From NCBI RefSeq assembly GCF_000818015.1, contig NZ_CP007511.1, positions 620,001 through 684,000 on the forward strand: a stretch of DNA of 64,000 bases, written 5' to 3'. The position numbers were made by a program, and so were the translations under genes. Position 1 is the first letter of the stretch. Each line of letters starts with the position of its first letter. The notes under the pieces were generated by a model. It did not search any database, had not been told where the DNA came from, and was given only the letters and a program-made list of their open reading frames with translations. The stretch is from Stutzerimonas balearica DSM 6083 (GTDB lineage: Bacteria; Pseudomonadota; Gammaproteobacteria; Pseudomonadales; Pseudomonadaceae). Positions 12,070 through 21,221 of the stretch are shown one piece after another.

Positions 12070-12450
12070 ATGATCTCACTGCCCATCGACGAAGCCCTGC
12101 CGGCCCTGCGCCGCGCGTTGCATGCGCGTGACGAGGCGGTTCTCGAAGCGCCGCCCGGCGCCGGCAAGACCACCCGCGTACCGCTCGCATTGCTCGACGA
12201 ATCCTGGCTGGCGGGGCAGCGCATCATCGTGCTCGAACCCAGGCGTCTGGCCGCTCGCGCCGCTGCCGAGCGGATGGCCGATGAGCTGGGCGAGAGAGTC
12301 GGGCAGACGGTGGGCTATCGCATCCGCCTGGACAGTCGTGTCGGACCGCAGACGCGCATCGAGGTGGTGACCGAGGGGATCCTCGCCCGCCGTCTGCAGG
12401 ACGATCCGGCGCTCGAGGGCGTCGGCCTGGTGATATTCGACGAATTCCAT
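12070..12450 (+). pseudogene. hrpB: hrpB, 5' fragment left by island insertion
   Basis: The first 127 codons of the host ATP-dependent helicase HrpB are intact. They include Walker [11 protein letters not shown] (residues about 28-37), motif Ia, [12 protein letters not shown] and the start of motif II, DEFH (residues 124-127). The host sequence stops right after the His codon at 12450, and 28 foreign codons follow before a stop. The rest of the gene is at 53906, 41.5 kb away. A TATAAT at about 12041 may be its promoter. Codons are GC-rich, like the backbone. Confidence 0.93.
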
Positions 12451-12465
12451 GTTTTGCTAAATGCG
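12442..12465. repeat. Left attachment site of island 1 (attL)
   Basis: The sequence has TTCCATG from the host motif II codons, then TTTTGC, then AAATGCG. The right end at 53880-53904 has the same order, ATCCATG ... AAATGCG, with a spacer 2 bp longer. GCAAAA in the right copy is the reverse complement of TTTTGC in the left copy, giving an inverted element as expected of recombinase arms. The exact crossover is not determined. Confidence 0.7.
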
Positions 12466-12561
12466 CAGGAAGTCGCATTGTCTTGTCAGAAAAGCCAGCC
12501 ACGTCTCGCCTCAGGCTTTGGTAGCTGCCAGTAGGTGGAGTCGGGTAGGTGCTATTGCGCA

Positions 12562-13161
12562 CTACTCAATCTCCTTGGCAGCAAAGCGCAATGCCGACCG
12601 CATCCACTCCGGCATCTTGCAGGCCCGGAGCTTCATCAGCTCTTCGCCGCTCAGCGCACTAACAATCTTGGAAACCACATTAGCGGACAGCCCTTCTTTC
12701 CCGATGTAGTAGAGAGCAGTAAGCGCCACACCTACCGTCGTGCCGGCGTGCTGCAAGCGGTCCTTGGATACGTGGCGGAGGCGAACCACCGCATTGCCAA
12801 CCTTGATCTCGCGAGTAGATCCGCTGGTGTAAAAGGTCGGCAACACCTGCATCTGTGTGCTGAGGCCCAACCTCCGAACAGCCTCCGCGCCGTGTATCTG
12901 GATCGTCTCGCCGTTCGCCTTCGTGATGACCTCCACGACAGCCAGCGGACTCGGGCGCACCACCCTGCCGGTGTACTTGCTCATTTTGGGGCGCATGTAG
13001 ACACCGCGAGCGACTCGCTCCAGCGTGCCTGATTGCACCAGCCTAGAAAGCGCTTTATTAATCGACGCACGGGAACCGACCTGCGCGAACACCGCGCCGG
13101 CAAATGGCCTCCCCTTTGGCATGTGCTTGACTCGATTTAAAATAGCTTGCGCGACGGACAT
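12562..13161 (-). CDS. DUF6088 / AbiEi-like antitoxin-type protein, unpaired
   Basis: The 199-residue protein has an N-terminal winged-helix region (SVAQAILNRVKHMPKGRPFAGAVF ... GSRASINKALSRLVQSGTLERVARGVYMRP). This matches the AbiEi-type antitoxin domain, where the wHTH represses its own promoter. A second domain with AVRRLGLSTQ and FYTSGSTREIKVG follows. AbiEi normally sits beside an AbiEii nucleotidyltransferase toxin, but none is visible on either side. It is either an orphan regulator or half of a decayed type IV system. It lies 100 bp inside the left island end. Confidence 0.65.
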   Translation of the reverse strand: MSVAQAILNRVKHMPKGRPFAGAVFAQVGSRASINKALSRLVQSGTLERVARGVYMRPKMSKYTGRVVRPSPLAVVEVITKANGETIQIHGAEAVRRLGLSTQMQVLPTFYTSGSTREIKVGNAVVRLRHVSKDRLQHAGTTVGVALTALYYIGKEGLSANVVSKIVSALSGEELMKLRACKMPEWMRSALRFAAKEIE

Positions 13162-13327
13162 ATGAGCCCCAAAAAGTCAGAATCCACATATTTTCTGACG
13201 CCCACAAAAACTATAAGCCCTGCCAAAAACAGGACCTCCAGGCCAGCCACTGGGGACAGAGGGACAGCAAGATCAACACTCACTGTGCGGCCACGGAACC
13301 GGCCCCTCACACAGCCTCGCTGAGTAA

Positions 13328-13618
13328 TCAGTCAGGTTCGACTAGAGCTCTCAACTCCTCACCAACCTTCTCCAGGAGCTGCTCAAAACTTTCAGGAGCT
13401 TCGGATCCAAGCAAGTAGGTCAGGGCCAAGAGGGTGACAGGGTGAGTGTCGAGCACCGTGCAGAGGCTATCGAGCTTTTCGAGAGTCGGGCTCGTTGCCC
13501 CGCGCTCCAGCATGCTGACGAAGGTACGACTGCTAACGAGCGAGAAATCTTCCTGTGCCAGCCCCCTACGCTGCCGCACGAGCCTCAACGCTTTCCCGAA
13601 CGAATCCCGGACTTCCAT
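13328..13618 (-). CDS. XRE-family helix-turn-helix regulator
   Basis: The 96-residue protein has one HTH_3 domain: FGKALRLVRQRRGLAQEDFSLVSSRTFVSMLERG (residues about 6-40). A short acidic tail follows. I chose MEVRDSF at 13618 because GGAG lies 7 bases upstream and the HTH begins there. It is divergent from the hypothetical gene at 13723, so the shared 100 bp may be its operator. Confidence 0.8.
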   Translation of the reverse strand: MEVRDSFGKALRLVRQRRGLAQEDFSLVSSRTFVSMLERGATSPTLEKLDSLCTVLDTHPVTLLALTYLLGSEAPESFEQLLEKVGEELRALVEPD

Positions 13619-13722
13619 TTTGCTGCTCCGCAAAATGGAACGATGAAGCGCGATTGAACAATATATGACTACAAAATATATTGTTCATCAATCAAGTACA
13701 ATTATCATTAGGAGATTGGCGC

Positions 13723-14169
13723 GTGTTCAAAACCAGTCGGAATGCGGAACTGCTTCCTGGGCTCTCAACAGCGCCAGATGGCGTGCAGTTCTGGTCATAT
13801 GTCGAGCTAGAGATGACCTGGCCCTGGTTCTACCTGCAGATCGTTGAGGACGATGGAAACGCGGCCTTTCGAAGCATGCTAATGGTTCCGTCGGTTCCAT
13901 TGCTGGAACAGGTCATAGCTGCGCAGACCGAGCACGCCTGGCTGGAGCAGGCGTATCTTGTGAGTCCCGGGCATATGAACGAGGTGGGTCGCTGGTTGAT
14001 GGAGCCGTTACTGGAGATCCTTTCAATTCGTGATGCACAAGGTAGCGAGCTTGGGCACCAGTACCGAGTGGAGGGAGATCGCACGTACTCAACCTCAGCG
14101 TGTCAGTCTCTCGGCAGTCGAATTAGTAAACACGTGATCTTCTCTGCTGCATTACATCTGCGAGGCTAA
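13723..14169 (+). CDS. Hypothetical protein, 148 residues
   Basis: I do not recognise this protein. The GTG at 13723 is preferred over a TTG at 13681 because AGGAG lies 7-8 bases before it. It has no signal peptide or membrane span. Trp/Tyr-rich stretches (FWSYVELEMTWPWFYLQI) suggest a compact soluble fold. It is divergent from the XRE gene, which may control it. Codon use is less GC-biased than in the backbone. Confidence 0.5.
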   Translation: MFKTSRNAELLPGLSTAPDGVQFWSYVELEMTWPWFYLQIVEDDGNAAFRSMLMVPSVPLLEQVIAAQTEHAWLEQAYLVSPGHMNEVGRWLMEPLLEILSIRDAQGSELGHQYRVEGDRTYSTSACQSLGSRISKHVIFSAALHLRG

Positions 14170-14727
14170 CGCCCCACTTCCTACCCGTATCCATAGTCCC
14201 ATCTGAACCGAGCTCAGTTGTCTTTCCAGAATTCGCTCCGCTGCACAAGGCCGAACTCATCGCCAGTCCTATCGGGATTCTCGTCGAACATGGTGTTGAC
14301 CATACGCTCGCGGCGGAGACCACTCAGCGCTCGGAAAAAGCAGGCCTCACAGAGATGCACCTCATAACGCTCGCCATCATGCAAACACGATTTGCTGTTG
14401 GATGAGCATCACTTCGACGATGCCACCGATGACCGCGTCCGAGGAGAACTTTCAGAGCTCTTGCCCAACCAGGTCTACGAGGTAGAACGGCAACCTTTTT
14501 TGGGCCTGATGAGCGGATTGACCAACTACACCATGGCTGACGAGTTTCGCGTAAAGCAGGCGCTCGATATCGCTGTTGCGACCGGTGATTTGCTGGCGGT
14601 CGGTAAGGATGGCAAGACCAGGCGTCGCAAGGGCACTAGCATCAAATCCAGTGATATTCTGATAGCTCCCCCGCAGAGACCCATCTTCTTCGTGCCACAG
14701 CTGAAGAAATCCAGCTCGGAGAACTGA
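14170..14727 (+). pseudogene. Decayed gene of unknown family
   Basis: Two open stretches in different frames follow each other. The first runs from about 14177 to a TGA at about 14402 and includes HGVDHTLAAETTQRSEKAG. The second runs from 14368 to 14727 and includes GELSELLPNQVYEVERQPFL and ALDIAVATGDLLAVGKDGK. Neither has a good start. Read together they look like one gene broken by a frameshift near 14390. I cannot name the family. A 90-bp gap with nothing recognisable separates it from copR. Confidence 0.4.
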
Positions 14728-14817
14728 GGTTCGGCACCGCTCCTTGCTCGGTGGCTCGCCTTAACCGCATCGGTACCGGTAGCTTGGCCCATCGCGTGAA
14801 ATGCCGAGCATTTCGCT

Positions 14818-15498
14818 CTAGGGGTCTGGCGCGTCGATCAAATAGCCCATCCCACGCGCGGTTTGTATGAGCTTAGGTTCGAACTCATCATCGATTTTTG
14901 CTCTCAGCCGTCGTACCGCCACCTCAATCACATTGGTATCGCTGTCGAAATTCATGTCCCATACTTGGGAGGCGATAAGGGACTTTGAGAGCACTTCCCC
15001 GCGACGCCGAAGTAATAGCTCAAGAAGTGCGAATTCCTTTGCAGTTAGGTCTATTCGTTTCCCCGATCGCGTAACTCGACGCCTGAGCAGATCGACCTCA
15101 AGGTCGAGGAGTTTGAGTATTGTTTGGTTGGGGACATTATTGCCGCGGCGAAGCAACGTACGGATCCTGGCTAGCAATTCGGAGAAGGCGAACGGCTTGA
15201 TGAGATAATCATCAGCGCCCAACTCCAATCCCTTTACTCGATCCTGAACCCCGTCTCGGGCGGTGAGAAAGAGCACGGGAACCTCATTACCAGCAGCGCG
15301 GACTTTCTGTAAAACCTGCCACCCATCCAGGCCAGGCATCATCACGTCTAAGATGAGCAAGTCGTATGTGGTATGAAGCGCGTGCTGAGCAGCATCGGTC
15401 CCGTTTTCAACTCTATCGACTGTGAAGCCTGCCTCTGAAAGCCCCTGCTGTAGGTAGGTGCCTGTTTTCGGCTCGTCTTCAGCAACAAGAAGCTTCAT
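14818..15498 (-). CDS. copR: Copper-type response regulator (CopR/CusR family), orphan
   Basis: The 226-residue OmpR-class regulator starts [20 protein letters not shown]. It has the acidic pocket ED8-9, phospho-acceptor D51 ([12 protein letters not shown]), K in YLIKPFAF, and a C-terminal winged helix with [27 protein letters not shown]. The sequence matches CopR of copper operons. No CopS kinase is next to it: the cop block runs the other way. It may rely on a chromosomal CopS or on CzcS at 23967. A TTACA-N5-GTAAT box lies 62 bp upstream, so it probably autoregulates. Confidence 0.88.
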   Translation of the reverse strand: MKLLVAEDEPKTGTYLQQGLSEAGFTVDRVENGTDAAQHALHTTYDLLILDVMMPGLDGWQVLQKVRAAGNEVPVLFLTARDGVQDRVKGLELGADDYLIKPFAFSELLARIRTLLRRGNNVPNQTILKLLDLEVDLLRRRVTRSGKRIDLTAKEFALLELLLRRRGEVLSKSLIASQVWDMNFDSDTNVIEVAVRRLRAKIDDEFEPKLIQTARGMGYLIDAPDP

Positions 15499-15559
15499 GA
15501 AAGTATTCCCTCCGGCATTTGGAGCAGTGTGCCGATTGTCAGGGCGTGCAGCCAGTACC

Positions 15560-15574
15560 TTACAGAAACGTAAT
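15560..15574. promoter_or_regulatory. CopR-type box upstream of copR
   Basis: TTACAGAAACGTAAT fits the TTACA-N5-GTAAT pattern repeated across this island. It lies 62 bp before the copR start, in the 424-bp gap between the divergent copR and the PtrA-like gene. The rest of that gap holds a T-rich stretch near 15690 and the palindrome at 15786. Confidence 0.7.
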
Positions 15575-15785
15575 GCTCGCATCATCTGTCTGACAGCTTG
15601 TAGCGTTAACGTCTACATCAGCAGTTGCTCCCACACTCTGCTTTTTGGCCTTTTCCATGCTCCTTTGGCCTATCGGCGCCTAGATGGCGCCCTTTTTTTG
15701 CCCGCTGGAAACAAGACCTATTTGCCTGAACGAAAAGGCACCATGCACGCTACCTGCGCTTTCGCTTGGGCTCACTGCTTTTATG

Positions 15786-15807
15786 CATTACTGACGAAAC
15801 CGTAATG
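15786..15807. promoter_or_regulatory. CATTAC-N10-GTAATG palindrome upstream of the PtrA-like gene
   Basis: This inverted repeat has 6-bp arms identical to those of the other boxes but a spacer five bases longer than the arms of TTACA-N5-GTAAT allow. It lies 116 bp before the PtrA-like start. It could be a variant CopR site. The spacing makes that less sure. Confidence 0.45.
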
Positions 15808-15922
15808 TCTAAATCAGGCTTCTGACAGGAACGCTCGGTTAGCTTAGACACAGGACCAAGCCAAAGCCCCTATTTATGGAGCTGCGCTGGGTCTCCCATG
15901 TCTTCGAACGAGGTAACAAGTA

Positions 15923-16132
15923 ATGAAATTCTTCAGATCCGTTTCTGTACTGCTCGCCATCGCAGCAAGCTCTTCCTATGCAATGGCAGAAGGTGGTGGT
16001 GATCGTACCTTTGCTCGTATGGAGCAGGCTCGCCAAATAGCGATCGCTAGTTATCAGGCTGACCAGAAGGACCAAGCCCAGGAGGTAGCCTCAAAAGCAA
16101 CTTCAGCGAAGCACGCCCACGCTAATTGCTGA
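15923..16132 (+). CDS. PtrA-like small periplasmic peptide
   Basis: The 69-residue product has a signal peptide, MKFFRSVSVLLAIAASSSYAMA, followed by EGGGDRTFARMEQARQIAIASYQ. That matches the PtrA N-terminal domain family found beside copRS in pseudomonads. PtrA of P. aeruginosa is a small copper-induced periplasmic protein important for copper tolerance. The tail KHAHANC could bind Cu(I). It is divergent from copR with boxes between, so copper induction is likely. Confidence 0.75.
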   Translation: MKFFRSVSVLLAIAASSSYAMAEGGGDRTFARMEQARQIAIASYQADQKDQAQEVASKATSAKHAHANC

Positions 16133-16281
16133 AGCGAAACCTTACGCAACTGTGACCATGCACCTTGAGTATCGTTGCAACCGGATCCTTGCACGGAAAT
16201 CAAAAGCCATTGCGCAGCTTCCACCTGGAGATTGACATGCTCACAGGCGATTTTTTGGGCGATTTCTGAAGCGCTTTAAGC

Positions 16282-16296
16282 TTACAAAAATGTAAT
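16282..16296. promoter_or_regulatory. CopR-type box upstream of copA
   Basis: TTACAAAAATGTAAT is the cleanest copy of the box and lies 154 bp before the copA start. The 317-bp gap between the PtrA-like gene and copA holds no other recognisable element, so the cop operon promoter is probably here. Confidence 0.75.
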
Positions 16297-16449
16297 CCCG
16301 CGTCTTTCTTAGGCATGCCATATTTACGATTAAAGGCGAGTCGCTTGATAAGACAGACCGTGCGCGAGTTTCTAAGATCAATTAACGCTGGCAACACCAA
16401 CCTTACGGCTGGTTTCGGCTTGGCTCCTTAGTTTGATTGGAACCTACAC

Positions 16450-18291
16450 ATGCAACGTAAAACCTCTAGGCGAACCTTTGTTAAAGGCTTGACTGCCGCA
16501 GGCATCCTTGGCGGTCTTGGCTTGTGGCGAGCTCCGGTCTGGGCAGTGACTAGCCCAGGCCAGCCCAGCGTACTAAGTGGCACGGAGTTCGATCTGCTGA
16601 TTGGGGAGACGCCGGTCAATATCACCGGCGCGGCCCGGACAGCGATGACTATCAATGGGACCATCCCAGGGCCGCTTCTACGTTGGCGTGAAGGGGATAC
16701 CGTCACGCTGCGAGTCAGAAATAAGTTGAGCGAAGATACATCGATTCACTGGCACGGCATGATCCTGCCGGCCAACATGGATGGCGTGCCTGGATTGAGC
16801 TTCCACGGCATCGCTCCCGATGGCATGTATGTCTACAAGTTTCAGGTTAAACAGAACGGTACCTATTGGTACCACAGTCATTCAGGCCTACAAGAGCAGC
16901 TTGGTGTCTATGGTCCCTTGGTCATCGATGCGAAGGATCCCGAACCGTTCAGCTATGACCGCGACTATGTGGTGATGTTGACTGATTGGTCCGATGAGGA
17001 TCCCGCTCGAATCCTTTCTAAGCTCAAGAAGCAGTCCGATTATTACAACTTCCACAAGCGCACTGTCGGAGACTTCATTAACGATGTGAGCGAAGACGGC
17101 TGGGCCGCTACGATTGCGAATCGGAAAATGTGGGCTCAGATGAAAATGAGTCCCACCGACCTCGCCGACGTAAGCGGCTACACCTATACCTATCTAATGA
17201 ACGGCCAAGCACCCGACGGGAACTGGACCGGCATCTTTAAGCCCGGCGAGAAGCTTCGTCTGCGGTTCATCAACGGCTCGGCCATGAGCTATTTCGATGT
17301 CCGCATTCCAGGGCTGAAGATGACTGTAGTCGCAGCCGATGGCCAATACGTCAACCCAGTTAGCGTCGACGAATTCCGCATTGCCGTGGCAGAAACCTAC
17401 GATGTGATTGTCGAGCCTGCGACCGAGGAGGCTTACACGATCTTCGCCCAATCGATGGATCGCACAGGATACGCCCGTGGCACGCTAGCGGTTGCCGAAG
17501 GGCTGAGCGCTCCTGTTCCAGAAACCGATCCTCGACCACTAATCACCATGGACGACATGGGGATGGATCACGGCAGCATGGGCGGTATGGCGGGCATGGA
17601 CCATGGCGGCGACATGGGCGCGATGGACCATAGCAACATGTCCGGCATGAACCACGGTGACATGCAAGGGATGGGCGACATGGGCGCAATGGCCGGCATG
17701 GATCACAGCAAAATGGGTGGGATGTCCGGGATGGACCACTCTGGAATGGCTGGGATGAGCGCAGGTATGCAATCGCACCCGCCCTCAGAGTCCAATAACC
17801 CACTGGTGGACATGCAGACCATGAGCCCAACTCATAGGCTGAACGATCCCGGTATTGGCTTACGAGACAACGGCCGCCGAGTCCTGACCTATAGCGACTT
17901 GAGAAGCACTTTCCCCGATCCGGACGGCCGTGAGCCCAGTCGGACGATCGAACTCCATCTCACCGGCCACATGGAGAAGTTCTCCTGGTCATTTGACGGT
18001 ATAGAGTTCTCTGATTCGGAGCCCCTGCGGCTCAAATATGGCGAGCGGGTACGCATCACTTTGGTCAACGACACCATGATGACCCATCCGATTCATCTGC
18101 ATGGTATGTGGAGCGATCTTGAAGATGAGAATGGAAAGTTCATGGTTCGCAAGCACACGATCGACATGCCTCCAGGTTCGAAGCGCAGCTACCGCGTGAC
18201 AGCCGATGCGCTCGGGCGTTGGGCTTATCACTGTCACCTACTGCTTCACATGGAAATGGGCATGTTTCGTGAAGTCCGAGTGGACGAGTAA
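16450..18291 (+). CDS. copA: Copper-resistance multicopper oxidase CopA
   Basis: The 613-residue periplasmic oxidase has a Tat signal (SRRTFVKG, Arg7-Arg8). Cupredoxin domain 1 carries SIHWHGMILP and TYWYHSHSGLQ. A Met/His/Asp-rich insert (MDHGSMGGMAGMDHGGD and similar, residues about 365-435) follows the second domain. The C-terminal domain has HPIHLHGMW and the HCHLLLHMEMGMF type-1/trinuclear cluster. It oxidises or sequesters Cu(I) in the periplasm. It heads copA, Met/His-rich peptide, copB and cytochrome c, all closely spaced and on the same strand. Confidence 0.95.
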   Translation: MQRKTSRRTFVKGLTAAGILGGLGLWRAPVWAVTSPGQPSVLSGTEFDLLIGETPVNITGAARTAMTINGTIPGPLLRWREGDTVTLRVRNKLSEDTSIHWHGMILPANMDGVPGLSFHGIAPDGMYVYKFQVKQNGTYWYHSHSGLQEQLGVYGPLVIDAKDPEPFSYDRDYVVMLTDWSDEDPARILSKLKKQSDYYNFHKRTVGDFINDVSEDGWAATIANRKMWAQMKMSPTDLADVSGYTYTYLMNGQAPDGNWTGIFKPGEKLRLRFINGSAMSYFDVRIPGLKMTVVAADGQYVNPVSVDEFRIAVAETYDVIVEPATEEAYTIFAQSMDRTGYARGTLAVAEGLSAPVPETDPRPLITMDDMGMDHGSMGGMAGMDHGGDMGAMDHSNMSGMNHGDMQGMGDMGAMAGMDHSKMGGMSGMDHSGMAGMSAGMQSHPPSESNNPLVDMQTMSPTHRLNDPGIGLRDNGRRVLTYSDLRSTFPDPDGREPSRTIELHLTGHMEKFSWSFDGIEFSDSEPLRLKYGERVRITLVNDTMMTHPIHLHGMWSDLEDENGKFMVRKHTIDMPPGSKRSYRVTADALGRWAYHCHLLLHMEMGMFREVRVDE

Positions 18292-18303
18292 GAGGAACTT
18301 TAT

Positions 18304-18606
18304 ATGGGAAATTTTACGAAGCGTAAAACTCTTATCGGCAGCGCGTTAATGTTCAGTCTGCTGGGCGTAATGAATATGTCAGCTGCGTTTGCAGAGCAAA
18401 AGCATGATCAGCACAAGCAATCATCGGCTTCATCGCAGAATCCAGGCAACAAGCCGGCATCTCAGACACAAGGCACCTCTAACTCAAAAATGAACCACGA
18501 CGACATGGATCATGGCTCGATGGACCATGGAGAAATGGAGCACGGCAAGATGGATCATGACCCCAAGGCCACTGATACTGAGGTGGATTCGCACCATGAC
18601 CACTAG
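18304..18606 (+). CDS. Met/His-rich periplasmic copper-binding peptide
   Basis: The 100-residue product has a signal peptide ending near AAFAEQ. The last third is built of [19 protein letters not shown] repeats, which are typical Cu(I)/Cu(II) ligands in copper operons. It lies 12 bp after copA and overlaps the copB start by 11 bp. It looks like a free-standing copy of the CopB N-terminal Met-rich segment. No family name is certain. Confidence 0.7.
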   Translation: MGNFTKRKTLIGSALMFSLLGVMNMSAAFAEQKHDQHKQSSASSQNPGNKPASQTQGTSNSKMNHDDMDHGSMDHGEMEHGKMDHDPKATDTEVDSHHDH

Positions 18607-19594
18607 ACCTTCTCGCTTTGCTCTGATTGCGCTCGGAGTTTCGTTGAGCGCAGCGGCTGGAGGGACAGCCAACGCTGCCGAGATGATGGATCATTCGATG
18701 CATCAAACCCCTCCTGCTGAGGCAGCTCAAGCCCCTGCATCTTCAGCGAAGCCCGCAGCTAAGAATCATGGCTCCGGTGGGCAAACGGACCATTCTGCGA
18801 TGGGTCATGGTGCGATGGACCATAGCACGATGAACCATGGCCAAATGAAGCATGACGATACGCTCGAAATGCCCGGCATGGTTCATCCCTCGTTCATTCC
18901 AGTATTGACCGATGCGGATAGAGAAGCGGCTTTCCCTGGTCTTCAAGGTCATACAGTCCATGACAAGTATCTGGCCTGGTTCCTTCTGCTAGATCAACTT
19001 GAGTACCAGAACGCAAATGAAGGTAGCACCCTCAGTTGGGAAGCTACTGCCTGGGTTGGTGGCGATATCAATCGGTTCTGGTTTCGCTCGGAAGGTGAGC
19101 GAACGAATGGCGTTACTGAAGATGCGGAAATTCAGGCGCTCTACGGGCGTGCCATCAGCCCCTGGTGGGATGTGGTAGCAGGTGTTCGCCAGGACTTTAA
19201 GCCCGAGTCGCCGCAGACGTGGGCGGCTTTAGGCGTCCAGGGGATGGCTCTGTATAACTTTGAGGCGGAAGCCACCGCCTTCGTCGGTGAAGGTGGGCAG
19301 ACAGCAGCACGTTTTGAAGGCGAGTACGACATTCTCCTCACTAACCGGCTGATCCTCCAACCGACTGCCGAGCTCAATTTCTATGGCAAGGACGATCCTG
19401 CGCGCGGAGTAGGCGCTGGTCTCGCAAACACAGAGGTGGGGCTCCGCCTCCGATACGAAATCGTTCGTGAGTTCGCACCGTACATCGGCGTCACGTGGAG
19501 CCGGGCATACGGTAATACCGCCGATATGGCGAGAGATGAAGGCGAAGACGTAGATGAGGCGCGGTTCGTTGCTGGCATCAGGCTTTGGTTTTAA
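18596..19594 (+). CDS. copB: Outer-membrane copper-resistance protein CopB
   Basis: The 332-residue protein has a signal peptide (ending ANAAEM), a [26 protein letters not shown] metal-binding stretch (residues about 25-95), and then a beta-rich domain starting [15 protein letters not shown]. It ends in RLWF, an outer-membrane C-terminal signature. CopB binds copper at the outer membrane. The start at 18596 lies within the preceding gene's end, so the two are coupled. Confidence 0.93.
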   Translation: MTTRPSRFALIALGVSLSAAAGGTANAAEMMDHSMHQTPPAEAAQAPASSAKPAAKNHGSGGQTDHSAMGHGAMDHSTMNHGQMKHDDTLEMPGMVHPSFIPVLTDADREAAFPGLQGHTVHDKYLAWFLLLDQLEYQNANEGSTLSWEATAWVGGDINRFWFRSEGERTNGVTEDAEIQALYGRAISPWWDVVAGVRQDFKPESPQTWAALGVQGMALYNFEAEATAFVGEGGQTAARFEGEYDILLTNRLILQPTAELNFYGKDDPARGVGAGLANTEVGLRLRYEIVREFAPYIGVTWSRAYGNTADMARDEGEDVDEARFVAGIRLWF

Positions 19595-19603
19595 GGACCC
19601 TAG

Positions 19604-20413
19604 ATGAAAAGAATAATTATTAGCTTCGCTGCCTTCTGCGCACTAGGCCTGTTGGTGGTGGCCGGTGTTGTTTTCTCGGGACTAATAAACGTTGCCGCGG
19701 ATGATCCTCATACGGGAGTCGTGCACGCATTCCTGGAAACTGCTCGCAATCGCTCGATTGAGGTTCGCTCCGAAGACATAGTCGTGCCATCTCTCGACGA
19801 TGAAGACCAAATCCGCGCCGGGGCGGGGAACTACGACTCGATGTGTGTGGGTTGTCATTTGGCGCCAGGCATGGCTGAGACCGAGCTAAGCAATGGCCTT
19901 TATCCCGCTCCACCCAGCCTGGCTGAAGCGGGGCCATACGATGACCCAGCAAAAACATTTTGGGTCATCAAGCATGGCATTAAGGCCACTGGGATGCCCG
20001 CGTGGGGTAAAAGCATGGCTGACCCGTACATCTGGGGAATGGTGGCTTTTCTGCAGAAGCTTCCTGAGTTAGATGAAGGAGCGTATCGAGCACTCGTTGC
20101 GTCTAGCGGTGGTCACCAGCATGGTGGTGGGGAGACCCCAGCTGGGCATAGTGAGCAACACGGCGAGATGGCCTCGGGCGACCACCATCAGGGCGACAGT
20201 GGCGGCTCGGATCACCATGGCTCCAGCAGCACAGGTGGAGCATCCGGCCAATCAGGCTCCGGTCATCATGGTAATAACGAAAGCGATGACCATCATGCGT
20301 CCGAGGAGCCCCAGGCGGTTGAGCACAGCAATGGCAGTGACAGTGCCGATGCGGAAGGCAAATCCCCTTCAAAAAACCATGTGCACGCAGACGGGAAGCA
20401 ACACGAGCACTAA
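19604..20413 (+). CDS. Membrane-anchored cytochrome c with long His-rich tail
   Basis: The 269-residue protein has an N-terminal signal-anchor (residues 5-30), one heme site CVGCH (residues 81-85) and a GMPAWG axial Met. From about residue 165 to the end the tail is dominated by His, Ser, Gly, Asp and Glu (GHQHGGGE, DHHQGDSGGSDHHG, HHGNNESDDHHA). The tail is unlike ordinary cytochromes and probably binds copper. It is the last gene of the cop block, 9 bp after copB, and may pass electrons to or from CopA. Confidence 0.8.
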   Translation: MKRIIISFAAFCALGLLVVAGVVFSGLINVAADDPHTGVVHAFLETARNRSIEVRSEDIVVPSLDDEDQIRAGAGNYDSMCVGCHLAPGMAETELSNGLYPAPPSLAEAGPYDDPAKTFWVIKHGIKATGMPAWGKSMADPYIWGMVAFLQKLPELDEGAYRALVASSGGHQHGGGETPAGHSEQHGEMASGDHHQGDSGGSDHHGSSSTGGASGQSGSGHHGNNESDDHHASEEPQAVEHSNGSDSADAEGKSPSKNHVHADGKQHEH

Positions 20414-20753
20414 CATCCGGTATATGTGTGCCTATGCGGTTCTGATCGAGGCTCTAAGAAAGGCGGTTCAGCAAGCAGAGGATCGGCCCTAGGCCATCCT
20501 AGTCGACGCAACGGTACCGGAGGGCTTTGCAATTGCTTCCTTCCTAAAAGTTAGGCCGCAAGGCCAGTAACTTACCTAGTTAAGCGGCTTGCGCTCCGGC
20601 CGTTCCCCAACGAATGCTCCCAGTCGTGGCGACAGGGAGCTCCCTCATTTTCAACTCAATCATCTCGAACAGACTAGCGAAGCCGTACAGGCAATCTGAC
20701 GGCCACATCGCCACCAACTGCGCCCGCAGATCCCCGGTGCGGTTGGACTTACC

Positions 20754-20768
20754 TTACAACATTGTAAT
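20754..20768. promoter_or_regulatory. CopR-type box upstream of the copper-storage gene
   Basis: TTACAACATTGTAAT matches the island's box pattern and lies 124 bp before the gene at 20892. The rest of the 478-bp gap from 20414 shows only a weak inverted repeat near 20477-20500 that could end cop transcription. Confidence 0.7.
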
Positions 20769-20891
20769 GAGGTTTTTCGAAACGGGCTCGGTAGGAGCGT
20801 GTCGTAATTCAGTGTCTGCTAACAGGCTGATGAGCCATATCGGCCAGTAACCAAACGACGAAATACAACTATCGAACCCTGGAGAACGTAA

Positions 20892-21221
20892 ATGACAAAC
20901 TCAATGTTCGCATCCTGTATCCAAGCTTGTTCGAACTGTGCCCTAGTGTGCGAAATGTGCGCCTCTGCTTGCCTACGCGAGGATGATGTAAAAATGATGG
21001 CTCGCTGCATCGAGCTTGACCGCGACTGCGCGGACATTTGCAGGTTGGCTGCCACACTGATGAGCCGCGAAAGTGAATATGCTAAGAAGTTCTGCGCCCT
21101 TTGCGCCAAGATCTGCCGTGCATGCGGAGAGGAATGCGCGAAGCATGAAATGGATCATTGCCAAGAGTGTGCGAAGGCGTGCATGAACTGCGCTGAGGAA
21201 TGTGAGCGTATGGCAGGATAA
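20892..21221 (+). CDS. Four-helix-bundle copper-binding protein (Csp / DUF326 type)
   Basis: The 109-residue protein contains 15 or more Cys in CxxxC-like spacings along amphipathic helices (CIQACSNCALVCEMCASAC, CALCAKICRACGEEC, CQECAKACMNCAEEC). This is the pattern of Csp proteins, which fill the core of a helical bundle with Cu(I). There is no signal peptide, so it would store copper in the cytoplasm. It has its own copper box upstream. CTCTGGCACT...AGTGTCAGAG at 21238-21268 may be its terminator. Confidence 0.88.
   Translation: MTNSMFASCIQACSNCALVCEMCASACLREDDVKMMARCIELDRDCADICRLAATLMSRESEYAKKFCALCAKICRACGEECAKHEMDHCQECAKACMNCAEECERMAG

Noticed and set aside
17539..17830. Tandem repeat in copA as a separate repeat element
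   Set aside because: The repeat codes the Met/His/Asp-rich copper-binding insert of CopA and needs no other explanation.
20073..20492. Plus-strand frame overlapping the cytochrome gene end
   Set aside because: It is an alternate-frame reading of the His-rich repeat region with no start signal.
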